DNA of 29,748 nt from Caldilinea sp. CFX5 (GCA_021405325.1 QWII01000121.1:1-29748); one strand, 5' to 3'. Counted from the first letter of the stretch, positions 8,638-15,871 are shown. Numbers and translations: made by a program. Notes: generated by a model from the sequence alone, not told the origin.

Positions 8638-8700
8638 GTAGAGACGGTCGAGTTTAGAAGGTAAGCCGTTTTTTTCCTTTCTAAATTCAAGCGTCCCTAC
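8638..8700. repeat. Imperfect inverted repeat in the leader of the family-5 binding-protein gene
   Basis: 8638-8661 and 8676-8700 are inverted copies that differ at a few positions. Read on the minus strand one arm begins GTAGGGACGCTTGAATTTAG. The loop contains a run of seven T. The outer word AGGGACGCTT recurs at 27331-27340 next to another hairpin, hinting at a dispersed repeat family. In the minus-strand mRNA it would lie about 55 nt upstream of the start codon. Confidence 0.75.
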
Positions 8701-8806
8701 AGGAAGAAAGAACAGGTATACAGGGGAATACCGACTGATCGCAATGTACGCCACAGAACATTACCGCTCTGTTACGTGAATCTTGGTAGGTGGAAGCGTC
8801 GCAGCC

Positions 8807-8886
8807 ATATCACCGCGAATTATAGGGATTAGCGAATCACACCAGGAGGGAAAGAATTCGCTAATCCTAATGATTCGCGGTGATAT
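8807..8886. repeat. 31-bp inverted repeat downstream of permease C
   Basis: Arms 8807-8837 and 8856-8886 are reverse complements with three mismatches in 31 positions, around an 18-nt loop. The outer 14 bp (ATATCACCGCGAAT) and inner 11 bp match perfectly. It starts 22 nt after the permease C stop codon. No U-tract follows in the transcription direction, so it looks more like an mRNA-stabilising or repeat-element hairpin than a classic intrinsic terminator. Confidence 0.85.
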
Positions 8887-8908
8887 TGGCCCAGCGACAC
8901 ACCACTCA

Positions 8909-9898
8909 TCACCGCTCGGCCTGCTTCGGGTTGAGGGCGTCGTTCAGCCCGTCGCCCAGGAAATTGATGCCCAGGGAGATCAGGCCGATGGTAAAGCCCG
9001 GCACGGCCACTAACCAGGGGCGATAGCGCCAACTGAGGGCGTTGTCGCGGATCATGGTGCCCCAACTGGGCTGCGGCGGCTGCACGCCAACGCCCAAAAA
9101 ACTGAGCGCCGCTTCCGCGACAATGGCGCCGGCAAAGCCAAAGGTCACCGCTACAATGATCGGCCCCAGCGCATTGGGGATCAGATATTGCAACAGGATG
9201 CGCCATTGGGGGACGCCCACCGCGCGCGCCCCTTCGACAAACTCTTTTGCCCGTAAGGCGAGGATCTGCCCCCGAATCAAGCGCGCATAGCCCGGCCATT
9301 GAATAAAAGCCAGCGCGCCAAAGACCACGATCAAGTCCACATAGGCTGGGGTGGAAAAAATCTCCCAGCCGGTGCGCGTATACATCTGATCGACCCAGGC
9401 AGCCACCGGCGCCCGAAAGGTGGAGGCGACGAGCGAAGCCACCAGCAATTGGGGAATGGACATGGTCACATCGACCAGCCGGGCAATGAGCCAGTCCACC
9501 CAACCACCGGCAAAGGCGCCCAAAGCCCCCAAGATCACCCCCACCGTCAAGCTCATCGAAGTGGAGATAATCGCGACAATGCCCGCCGTGCGCGCGCCCC
9601 ACAAGATGCGGCTCAACATATCGCGGCCCAGGTCGTCTGTCCCCAGCCAATAGTCCCAACTAGGCGTCTCGGCCACGCGGTCCAGATTTTGCTCCATGTA
9701 AGGATAGGGCGCCACCAGCGGCCCGAAGATCGCCATGAAGACCAGCCACGCAAAGATGATCACCCCCAGCATGGAGAGCTTGTTGCGCACCAAGCGGCGC
9801 CCGGCGTCACTCCACAAGCTCCGCTGGCGGTGACTGTCACCCATATTCAATTGCAAGCCGCCACCCAGGAGAACTTTTTTACCTTCCGCTTGCGCCAT
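8909..9898 (-). CDS. ABC transporter permease, DppC/OppC type
   Basis: The product has 329 residues from ATG 9898, chosen over an in-frame GTG at 9913 because GAGGG lies just upstream of the ATG. The order is typical of the OppC family: a cytoplasmic N terminus, a first transmembrane helix (LGVIIFAWLVFMAIFGPLV), a periplasmic loop with the family motif WLGTDDLGRDMLSRILWGAR, then five more membrane helices. The ATPase-contacting EAA loop is present as AKEFVEGARAVGVPQWRI with a downstream IPNALGP. It forms the translocation channel with the DppB-type protein encoded 34 nt upstream. No DppD/DppF-type ATPase gene is found anywhere in the window, so energy coupling must come from elsewhere. Confidence 0.93.
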   Translation of the reverse strand: MAQAEGKKVLLGGGLQLNMGDSHRQRSLWSDAGRRLVRNKLSMLGVIIFAWLVFMAIFGPLVAPYPYMEQNLDRVAETPSWDYWLGTDDLGRDMLSRILWGARTAGIVAIISTSMSLTVGVILGALGAFAGGWVDWLIARLVDVTMSIPQLLVASLVASTFRAPVAAWVDQMYTRTGWEIFSTPAYVDLIVVFGALAFIQWPGYARLIRGQILALRAKEFVEGARAVGVPQWRILLQYLIPNALGPIIVAVTFGFAGAIVAEAALSFLGVGVQPPQPSWGTMIRDNALSWRYRPWLVAVPGFTIGLISLGINFLGDGLNDALNPKQAER

Positions 9899-9932
9899 GT
9901 CGGCCCTCGCCACTACAGAATGGGTCAGCCCA

Positions 9933-10880
9933 TCAATCGTACATGACCCGCGGGTCTAACAGCGGGTAGAGCAGGTCGATCAACAGGTTGATGAGCATGG
10001 TCAAGAACGCCGTAAAGATGACAACGCCATAGATAAAGTTAAAATCGCGGGAACCCAGCCCTTGTTCAAAGAGCCGTCCCAAACCAGGCAGGTTAAAGGC
10101 CAGATCGATAAAGACGGCGCCCCACATAAAATCATCCACCATCAAGCCGAGTTGCGTCACCACGGGAATGAGGGAATTGCGCAACACATGGCGCGTCATC
10201 ACGCGGATTTCGCGCAGCCCTTTGGCGCGCGCCGTGCGCACATAATCGTTGGCCAGCACATCCAACATGCCGGCGCGCGTTTGGCGGATCACCACCGCCA
10301 GCGTGCGCAGGGACATGAGCGCCGCCGCCAGCACAAAATGCGGATGAAAGACCCCTTTCCAACCGCGCGGCACCGTCATCAGATCCAGCCAGAGGACAAA
10401 AACGATCAGCGATACAGGCACCAACACATAGACCGGCACAGCATTGAGAAAGAGGCTGCCGCCCACGATAAGATAGTCAATTAGGGTGTTGTGAAAGCGC
10501 GCCGCCAGAATCCCCAAAGGAATCCCCAAGACAATGAGGATGACCATCGCCCCCAGCGCCAGCGAGCCGGAGACGGGTAAGGCGGCGATAATGCGCGGCA
10601 AGACGGGGGCAGCGTCCCGATAGGAGTAGCCAAAGTTGCCGTGCAAAAGATTATTGAGGTAGGTGCCGAATTGAACGAGGAAGGGGCGATCCAGCCCATA
10701 TTGGTGACGCAGATCGGCGATCTGCGCCGGCGTAAAATAGATGCCGCGCGCCGCATTATCCCGCGCGATGATCATGACCGGATCAACCGGGCCGAGGTAG
10801 CCCAGGAGAAAGGTGACAAAAAGCACAATCAGCAGCGTCGGGATCAGGATCAAGATACGCCCAACGAAATAACGCAACAT
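9933..10880 (-). CDS. ABC transporter permease, DppB/OppB type
   Basis: The product has 315 residues. ATG at 10880 has GAGG upstream; a few extra codons open before it lack support. The N terminus, LRYFVGRILILIPTLLIVLFVTFLL, is the classic OppB/DppB first helix. It is followed by an extracytoplasmic loop with DLRHQYGLDRPFLVQFGTYL and by further membrane helices. The cytoplasmic EAA-like loop reads DYVRTARAKGLREIRVMTRHVLRNSLIP. The C terminus ends in DPRVMYD, the usual ending of this family. It partners with the DppC-type gene 34 nt downstream and the family-5 binding protein. It is the first transporter gene after the GntR regulator (172-nt spacer with no convincing promoter by eye). Confidence 0.93.
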   Translation of the reverse strand: MLRYFVGRILILIPTLLIVLFVTFLLGYLGPVDPVMIIARDNAARGIYFTPAQIADLRHQYGLDRPFLVQFGTYLNNLLHGNFGYSYRDAAPVLPRIIAALPVSGSLALGAMVILIVLGIPLGILAARFHNTLIDYLIVGGSLFLNAVPVYVLVPVSLIVFVLWLDLMTVPRGWKGVFHPHFVLAAALMSLRTLAVVIRQTRAGMLDVLANDYVRTARAKGLREIRVMTRHVLRNSLIPVVTQLGLMVDDFMWGAVFIDLAFNLPGLGRLFEQGLGSRDFNFIYGVVIFTAFLTMLINLLIDLLYPLLDPRVMYD

Positions 10881-11052
10881 AGAACCTCGGCACAATGCTA
10901 AAGGTCTTGGGTCTACAAGCGTAAGGCGGTTTGTCCACCGGTCTCCCTTTCCCTGTCAGGTAATGGGAAGCCGACACAAAGCGGACAAAGACGTCGTCGT
11001 AATCGTGAGTCGGTATTCCTGTCTGGTGCAGTCGAGAGAAGACCCGGCCGGC

Positions 11053-11775
11053 TTAATGCTCGGCGGTTGTCTGTTCGATCTGCCGGCGAAAACGTTGCTC
11101 AAAATTCCAGTGATGGGCGATGAGCAGGGCGCGCGCTTTGGCGACATCTTTCTGCTGAATCGCCGCCAAAATGGCGAGATGTTCTTGGGCGGTGCCTGGC
11201 GCCAACTCAACCAGGGCCGCCTGTTGATCCGAGGCATTGGCGCGCACTTTCCAGGTAATCTCAAAGAGTTGAATGGCCAGGGGATTGCCGGTGCGCTGAT
11301 AAAGAAAGGCATGAAAGGCATAATCGGCTTGGGCGTGGGTGACAGCATCGGCGTTCTTGTCGAGCATGCGTTGCACGATGGCCGCCAATTCCGCCAGATC
11401 GGCCGGCGTCAGTGTATCGATCAGCGCTTCAATAAAATAGGCGTCCAGCGCTTTGCGAATCTCCATCACCTGCAAAATATCGTGACTGAGAAAGGCCAGA
11501 CCATAGGATAATTCGTTGAGAATCGGGTCAAAGTTAAATTCACGCACCACGCGCCCCACGCCCTGGCGCGTTTCGACAATCCCCAATGCTTCCAGGCGGC
11601 GGAAGCTCTCGCGCACAGCCGAGCGGCCAACATGGAGGGCGGTTGCCAACTGCTCCTCCGTGGGCAACTTATCCCCCGGTCGTAAACGGTTTGCGACCAT
11701 ATACTCGCGAATCCGGCGCTCAATCAACACCGTGCGGTTGGTCTCTGCAAGCGGTTGCAAGGCGTGCAGACTCAT
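11053..11775 (-). CDS. GntR-family transcriptional regulator, FadR (FCD) subfamily
   Basis: The product has 240 residues from ATG 11775; an AAGGA lies rather far upstream (14 nt). Residues ~15-77 form the GntR winged helix (LRPGDKLPTEEQLATALHVGRSAVRES, then RLEALGIVETRQGVGRVV). The C-terminal ~140 residues are an all-helical FCD effector domain. It has the Asp/His pattern expected for metal-assisted ligand binding (a DYAFHAFLYQRTGN segment, an EHLAILAAIQQKD segment and an HH pair). FCD regulators usually respond to sugar acids or other small carboxylates and de-repress adjacent catabolic genes. It heads the minus-strand transporter/enzyme cluster, and a palindrome of the right type overlaps its predicted promoter start (11881-11899), so autoregulation and control of the operon are inferred. 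Confidence 0.92.
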   Translation of the reverse strand: MSLHALQPLAETNRTVLIERRIREYMVANRLRPGDKLPTEEQLATALHVGRSAVRESFRRLEALGIVETRQGVGRVVREFNFDPILNELSYGLAFLSHDILQVMEIRKALDAYFIEALIDTLTPADLAELAAIVQRMLDKNADAVTHAQADYAFHAFLYQRTGNPLAIQLFEITWKVRANASDQQAALVELAPGTAQEHLAILAAIQQKDVAKARALLIAHHWNFEQRFRRQIEQTTAEH

Positions 11776-11880
11776 GACGTTTGTATTGTTCCTTGATAAC
11801 GATGACTGTCGCAAGCAACGCCCGCCCACACGATTGTGAAAAGTCCATTCGTGATTGCATACTGGTCTAAAAGAAGATTG

Positions 11881-11899
11881 TCAGTTGTCAGACAACTGA
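11881..11899. promoter_or_regulatory. Operator candidate for the GntR/FadR-type regulator
   Basis: TCAGTTGTC-A-GACAACTGA is a perfect 19-bp palindrome around a single central base. It contains the GT-N3-AC core typical of FadR-subfamily operators. It directly follows the predicted -10 element (11907-11912), so it would cover about +1 to +20 of the gntR transcript. No second good copy was found by eye in the window. Confidence 0.6.
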
Positions 11900-11906
11900 T
11901 AACATC

Positions 11907-11935
11907 AGTATATCACCCACTAATTGATTGCGCAA
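11907..11935 (-). promoter_or_regulatory. Sigma-70-type promoter candidate for gntR and the operon
   Basis: Minus strand: TTGCGC (-35, 11930-11935), a 17-nt spacer, and TATACT (-10, 11907-11912, 5 of 6 consensus). The -35 is poor. The palindromic operator candidate lies at the expected transcription start, which strengthens the assignment. Confidence 0.5.
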
Positions 11936-12057
11936 ACAGCAATAAAGCCCAACTGGAGTGAGTTATAGCGCTTCAGACAGATGGCTGCCTCTAGTTGTTG
12001 CCTATCAGACCGAACGCCAGACGCTCTGTGCAGTAGCACAATGTGCGACCGAATCTA

Positions 12058-12103
12058 CCAAAGAGAAAGGGGATAACCAACCGGCTATCCCCTTTCTCTT
12101 TGG
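12058..12103 (-). terminator. Strong hairpin downstream of the sugar-binding protein gene
   Basis: A perfect 18-bp stem (12058-12075 with 12086-12103) closes a 10-nt loop, 52 nt beyond the stop codon of the binding-protein gene. The stem has an A/G-rich arm opposite a C/T-rich arm (CCAAAGAGAAAGGGGATA). A typical U-tract is missing, so termination or 3' end protection is inferred. It marks the boundary between the CUT1 transporter unit and the gntR unit. Confidence 0.7.
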
Positions 12104-12155
12104 TGTTAGCAGCGCTGATCAGCAGCAGATACTACACTGGCAGACGCATCCTCAC

Positions 12156-13583
12156 TTATTTAAACTCATATTCCGCTTCTTGCGCAATGCGTTCGAGCGC
12201 CTCGTTGACGGCGGCTTCCACATTGGGCAGAATGTCGGCGGCCTTGGCTTCCGGGTTGTTCCAGAGTTCCGAGAGCAGGTTGTCCCAGGTCTGGGTCAAC
12301 TCGTCGAAGCGCACCATCAAGTGGTTGCTCGACTCGAGACCGTGGGCAAAGGCGCCCTGGTAGACCTGCTTGACATCTTCGGGTTTCATGCACTCAAACT
12401 GGGCGTACCATTCCTCCAACAGTTTGCCCTGGGTGGGCGGGGTGTTGGTGGCCTGCATGTAGGCGCGGGCATTGTCTTCACGCACCAGGAATTTCACAAA
12501 GTTCCAGGAGTCTTCCAACTCCTGACCTTCGAGACCGGCGGTGATGACCCACGGGTCGGTAAAGATGGTGGCGCGCTTGTCGGCATCGGGCGAACCCAAC
12601 GGCAGCGGCGCAACACCCCAGCAGAAACCGCCTTCGACGCCCCGCTTGATCGGGCTGTAGACCCACCAACCCCAGCCGCCGGTGGTGTTCATCGCCACCT
12701 TGCCGCTCTGGAAGGCGCCACCCAGGCTTTCGAGCGCCTGGCCGGCTTCGGGATTCGGCGCGACTTTATGCAGGTAGACCAGATCGTGCTTGCTCTGGTA
12801 CGCCTTGATTGCACCTTCGCTGGTGAAATCGACCGATTGGGCAAAACCGGTTTCAAAAGCGCCTTCCGGCCACGGGCTGGCATTGAAGAGCCAGGCCACA
12901 GCTTCCACCGGCCAGATGCCTTCATTCCAACCATAGATGGCGTTAGAAGGATCTTCCGGGTTCTGGGTCAGCTTCTTCGCCAGTTCCAACGCGGCATCCC
13001 ACGTCCAGGCCGGGTCTTCCCAGTCGGTGGTCGGGTAGGCCACGCCGGCGGCATCAAAGAGATCCATGTTGTAGAAGAGGTAGCTGCCGGTGGTCAGGAA
13101 GGGGAAGCCATAGATCTTGCCTTCGCTGCTGTAGATGGCGAGTACTTCGGGCAGGAAGACGCTGGTGTCAAAGTTGTCGCGCTCGATCAGCGGCGTCAGG
13201 TCGGTAATCAGACCACGATGGCGGTCGCTGGCAAAGCCGTCGCCACCCCAGTTGGTCGACCAGACGTGCAGCGGTTCACCGGCGGCGATCATCGCTTCGC
13301 GCTTGACGGCGATGTCATCCTGCACAATGTTGAGAATGTTGACGGTGATGTCAGGATTTTCCGCCTCAAACGCCGGCTTGACCACATCGGTTTCCCACGG
13401 GTTCTCAACCGGATTGTTGCGCACCATCCACACGAGTTCGCGCTTCTCGCCACCCGCTGCGGCGCCGCTGTCACCGGCCGCCGCCTCGCCACCACCGGCC
13501 GGCGCCGACGCCGGACAGGCCGCCAGTGATAGTGAAACAATCACCAGCACCGAGAGCAGAAGCAACCATTTCTGTTTAGCCAT
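12156..13583 (-). CDS. Sugar ABC transporter solute-binding lipoprotein, family 1 (CUT1 type)
   Basis: The product has 475 residues. ATG at 13583 is preceded by AAGGGA; the frame upstream runs into the 35-bp repeat element and is not coding. The N terminus is a lipoprotein signal with lipobox LSLAAC, Cys23. A Gly/Ala-rich linker follows, and the mature protein starts near ELVWMVRNNPVE. Family-1 features include PAFEAENPDITVNIL, YGFPFLTTGSYLFYNMDLFDAAGV, FQSGKVAMNTTGGWGWW and a Trp-rich binding cleft. The C terminus shows the usual helical ending with a PNVEAAVNEALERI segment. It presents sugars to the permease pair encoded just upstream. It is last in the transcript, separated from permease 2 by a 210-bp gap containing a repeat element. 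Confidence 0.93.
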   Translation of the reverse strand: MAKQKWLLLLSVLVIVSLSLAACPASAPAGGGEAAAGDSGAAAGGEKRELVWMVRNNPVENPWETDVVKPAFEAENPDITVNILNIVQDDIAVKREAMIAAGEPLHVWSTNWGGDGFASDRHRGLITDLTPLIERDNFDTSVFLPEVLAIYSSEGKIYGFPFLTTGSYLFYNMDLFDAAGVAYPTTDWEDPAWTWDAALELAKKLTQNPEDPSNAIYGWNEGIWPVEAVAWLFNASPWPEGAFETGFAQSVDFTSEGAIKAYQSKHDLVYLHKVAPNPEAGQALESLGGAFQSGKVAMNTTGGWGWWVYSPIKRGVEGGFCWGVAPLPLGSPDADKRATIFTDPWVITAGLEGQELEDSWNFVKFLVREDNARAYMQATNTPPTQGKLLEEWYAQFECMKPEDVKQVYQGAFAHGLESSNHLMVRFDELTQTWDNLLSELWNNPEAKAADILPNVEAAVNEALERIAQEAEYEFK

Positions 13584-13658
13584 AGCACTTTTCCCTTTCG
13601 TGAAAAAATTTATAAAGATGTATGAACAAGTGATTGTAGTGAAACAAAAGGCTGCTAG

Positions 13659-13792
13659 CGTAGGTGCGGTTTGTAACCGCACTTGTTCACGGCGAACCGT
13701 GCGGTTTGTAACCACACTTGTTCACGGCGAACCGTGCGGTTTGTAACCACACTTGTTCACGGCGAACCGTGCGGTTACAAACCGCACCTACG
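13659..13792. repeat. Compound repeat element: three 35-bp tandem units inside a 22-bp inverted repeat
   Basis: Units starting at 13681, 13716 and 13751 share ACTTGTTCACGGCGAACCGT plus GCGGTTTGTAACCAC-like ends; the third unit diverges at its end. Terminal arms 13659-13680 and 13771-13792 are perfect inverted copies (beginning CGTAGGTGCGGTTTGTAACC). A further 7 bp (13647-13653 with 13796-13802) can pair outside and reaches into the 3' end of the permease gene. Each unit contains CACGG-CGAA-CCGTG. GCGGTT-TGT-AACCGC (13666-13680) is a further small hairpin. The element occupies the gap between permease 2 and the binding-protein gene and could set their relative mRNA levels. Confidence 0.9.
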
Positions 13793-13793
13793 T

Positions 13794-14702
13794 TTAGCCT
13801 TTGACGCCACTCACCACAATGCCTTGCATAAAGTAGCGTTGGGCAAAGAAGAAGATGATAATACAGGGCAGCACGGCGGTCAGCGACGCCGCCATCAACC
13901 AGTGCAACGGTGTTCCACCAAAGGGCGCCTGGAACATGGATAAGCCTAAGCTGACCGGGAAGAGCTTATTCTCATCAATGTAGATCAGTGGGCGGAGATA
14001 GTCATTCCAGTGAAACATAAAGGACATAATCGCCATCGCGCCGATGACCGGTTTGGAGAGCGGCACCATAATGCGCCACCAGATGCTGAGCCAGTTGGCC
14101 CCTTCAATCAGCGCCGCTTCGTCATATTCTTTGGGAATCGTCATGTAGAATTGGCGCACCAGGAAGATGAGATAGGCGCTGCCAAACCAGGCGGGAACGA
14201 TCATCGGCCAATAGGTATTGCGCCAGCCGAAATAAGAGACAAAGAGGATATAGCGCGGAATCAGCGTCACCTGTTCGGGCAACATGAGCGTCGCCAGCAC
14301 AAACATAAAGAGCAGGTTTTTGCCGGGCGCCCGCAGCCGGGCAAAACCAAAGGCGATAAAAGAACAGGAAACCGCTTCGGCAATCATCACCATGCCGGCA
14401 TAGTAGACCGTGTTGAGGAAGTAGAGATCAAAGCGGTTAAAGGTGAGGGCATCGTAGTAGTTATTCCATTGGATCTTGGCCGGAATCCAGTTCGGCGGCA
14501 TCTTCATCGCCTCGACCTGCCCCTTGAGCGAAGTCGAAAGCATCCAGACCACCGGGAACAAAATGAGCAGCGCCCCGGCGGTGACGACAATGGTCGCCAG
14601 CAGGCTGTTCATATTCTCCTGAAAGCGTTTACTGGCAAAGCGACGGGGCGGATTGCTGGCCCCTGTCTGTTGGGCTGGTCGCGGAAGCGCTTGTTCTGCC
14701 AT
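13794..14702 (-). CDS. Sugar ABC transporter permease 2 (MalG/UgpE family)
   Basis: The product has 302 residues. Two adjacent ATG codons occur; the second (14702) has the better spacing to AAGGAGG. After a ~30-residue polar N terminus come six predicted membrane helices. The first is SLLATIVVTAGALLILFPVV, followed by the MalG-type loop with LKGQVEAMKMPPNW. The EAA motif for ATPase contact is at ~195-217 (DEAALIEGANWLSIWWRIMVP). The C terminus ends FMQGIVVSGVKG, the usual ending of this family. It follows permease 1 after a 98-bp gap carrying an inverted repeat. Its partner ATPase (an MsmK/UgpC-like protein) is not encoded nearby, which is common for CUT1 systems that share one ATPase. Confidence 0.93.
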   Translation of the reverse strand: MAEQALPRPAQQTGASNPPRRFASKRFQENMNSLLATIVVTAGALLILFPVVWMLSTSLKGQVEAMKMPPNWIPAKIQWNNYYDALTFNRFDLYFLNTVYYAGMVMIAEAVSCSFIAFGFARLRAPGKNLLFMFVLATLMLPEQVTLIPRYILFVSYFGWRNTYWPMIVPAWFGSAYLIFLVRQFYMTIPKEYDEAALIEGANWLSIWWRIMVPLSKPVIGAMAIMSFMFHWNDYLRPLIYIDENKLFPVSLGLSMFQAPFGGTPLHWLMAASLTAVLPCIIIFFFAQRYFMQGIVVSGVKG

Positions 14703-14722
14703 CATTCCCTCCTTGCTTAGGA

Positions 14723-14797
14723 GCGGTATCACACAAATTGTGGTACGCACCGATTGGCGTAGAAGCCGGTGTGGGCGTACCACAATTGGCATACCGC
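14723..14797. repeat. Interrupted inverted repeat between permease 1 and permease 2
   Basis: 14723-14748 and 14775-14797 pair through GCGGTAT/ATACCGC (outer) and AATTGTGGTACGC/GCGTACCACAATT (inner), separated by an asymmetric bulge. Inside the loop CACCG pairs with CGGTG. The structure begins 3 nt after the permease 1 stop codon and ends 20 nt before the permease 2 start, overlapping no coding sequence. Confidence 0.75.
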
Positions 14798-14800
14798 CGC

Positions 14801-15754
14801 TTAAATTACCTTCTCATCAGTGGCCGATTCATAGTAGACCGAGCGGCGCGAGACCTGCAACATGAAATAGGTAAGCACCAAAATCACAATAAAAAGAATC
14901 CACGCCTGCGCCGCCGAATAGCCAAAACGATAACGGCGGAAGGCATTTAAGTACAGATAGAGAACATAAAACATAGAAGCATAGGCTGGACCACCCGTCC
15001 CGCCGGAGATAACATAAGCCGGGGTAAAGACCTGAAACGAGCCGATGATGCCGGTAATAAAGGTAAACAAAATCACCGGCGAAATCATGGGCAGCGTGAC
15101 ATTACGGAAGCGTTGCCAGGCGTTAGCGCCGTCAATCAGCGCCGCTTCATAGAGCGTCGTCGGCACCCCCTGTAAGGCAGCCAGATAGATGATCATCGAG
15201 CCGCCCAAGCCCCATAAACTCATAATCACAAAGGCGGGAACGACCCAATCCGGTGAAAAGAACCAACCAGGGCCGATAATCCCCAGCGGAATCAAACCTT
15301 TCGGCCCCACTAACATAGAAATCACGTAGTTAACAATGCCGGAGGTGGGGTTGAGCAGCCACTGAAAGAGAATCGACACAGCGACGCTGCCTGCAATCAA
15401 TGAGGGAATATAGTAGATCGTGCGGAAAACACTGAGCGCCGGCACCTTCTGGTTTAACAAGACGGCCAGCCCCAGCGCAAAGATAATCCCGACCGGTACG
15501 GCCAACGCAGTAAAATAACCCGAAACTTGCAGCGATTTATAAAAAATCTCATCCTGAAAGAGCGTGGTGTAGTTTTCAAAGCCGATCCATTTGGGCGGTT
15601 TGGAGATATTGTACTGGCTAAAGCTGATGGCAAAGGAGGCAACAATGGGGCCGCCGGTAAAGAGCAGAAAACCGATGATCCAGGGTGAAATAAAGAAGTA
15701 AAACCAACCGGCTTCCCGTCGCGCTAGTTTGCTTTTGGGCAGAATACCCAACAT
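14801..15754 (-). CDS. Sugar ABC transporter permease 1 (MalF/UgpA family)
   Basis: The product has 317 residues. ATG at 15754 has AAAGGAG upstream. Six membrane helices are predicted, starting with FYFFISPWIIGFLLFTGGPIV. The family loop FSQYNISKPPKWIGFENYTTLF follows, and LSVFRTIYYIPSLIAG is characteristic of MalF/UgpA proteins. The EAA motif lies at ~203-222 (EAALIDGANAWQRFRNVTLP). It forms the importer channel with the MalG/UgpE-type protein and the family-1 binding protein downstream. It is preceded by a lipoprotein gene at 117 bp, so whether transcription starts at that gene's promoter or within the gap is undecided. Confidence 0.93.
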   Translation of the reverse strand: MLGILPKSKLARREAGWFYFFISPWIIGFLLFTGGPIVASFAISFSQYNISKPPKWIGFENYTTLFQDEIFYKSLQVSGYFTALAVPVGIIFALGLAVLLNQKVPALSVFRTIYYIPSLIAGSVAVSILFQWLLNPTSGIVNYVISMLVGPKGLIPLGIIGPGWFFSPDWVVPAFVIMSLWGLGGSMIIYLAALQGVPTTLYEAALIDGANAWQRFRNVTLPMISPVILFTFITGIIGSFQVFTPAYVISGGTGGPAYASMFYVLYLYLNAFRRYRFGYSAAQAWILFIVILVLTYFMLQVSRRSVYYESATDEKVI

Positions 15755-15789
15755 GAGACGCTCCTTTTCAACTATTCAAGCGTAGGCGC

Positions 15790-15865
15790 CGGTACCCTTC
15801 CTAGAAGAGGCAACTAGCGTCTAGTCATACAGAACGATTCTCGCTTCTTCCAGGAAGGGGGACCG
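15790..15865. repeat. Imperfect inverted repeat between the beta-propeller lipoprotein and permease 1
   Basis: 15790-15811 and 15843-15865 are inverted copies with a few mismatches (shared core CCTTCCT-GAAGA). The loop holds CTAG-CGT-CTAG and a GT-N3-AC sequence (around 15824-15830) only loosely like the gntR operator. The hairpin starts 6 nt after the lipoprotein stop codon. Confidence 0.6.
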
Positions 15866-15871
15866 ACCTGA

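Larger units (their letters stand above)
8584..8908. other. 325-bp gene-free stretch between binding-protein and permease C genes
   Basis: This stretch holds a strong ribosome site next to the binding-protein start and two unrelated long inverted repeats (8638-8700 and 8807-8886). A weak promoter-like pair lies between them on the minus strand (TTGCGA, 18 nt, TATACC) and I do not rely on it. No small reading frame with a credible ribosome site was found. The layout would allow separate transcription or differential stability of the binding-protein message. Confidence 0.6.
11776..12155. other. 380-bp intergenic region between the sugar-binding protein gene and gntR
   Basis: Read on the minus strand it contains the downstream hairpin of the sugar-binding protein gene (12058-12103), about 120 bp with no recognised feature, a promoter candidate (11907-11935), a 19-bp palindromic operator candidate (11881-11899) and a ~105-nt leader before the gntR start. 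No additional gene is supported. Confidence 0.65.

Noticed and set aside
8584..8754. 57-codon extension of the family-5 binding protein
   Set aside because: The extension covers the leader hairpin, while an AAGGAGG site and lipoprotein signal fix the start at 8583.
11958..13529. 523-codon plus-strand open frame antisense to the sugar-binding protein gene
   Set aside because: It is a shadow of a high-GC gene; the minus strand encodes a clear family-1 binding lipoprotein with lipobox and ribosome site.
13584..13715. Upstream extension of the sugar-binding protein frame
   Set aside because: The extension encodes the 35-bp repeat element and would bury the lipoprotein signal.
13681..13785. CRISPR-like series of 35-bp repeats
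   Set aside because: Units are directly contiguous without spacers and lie inside an inverted repeat; there are no cas genes.
15822..15832. Second operator for the GntR regulator upstream of permease 1
   Set aside because: Only a loose GT-N3-AC match without the flanking symmetry of the 11881-11899 palindrome.
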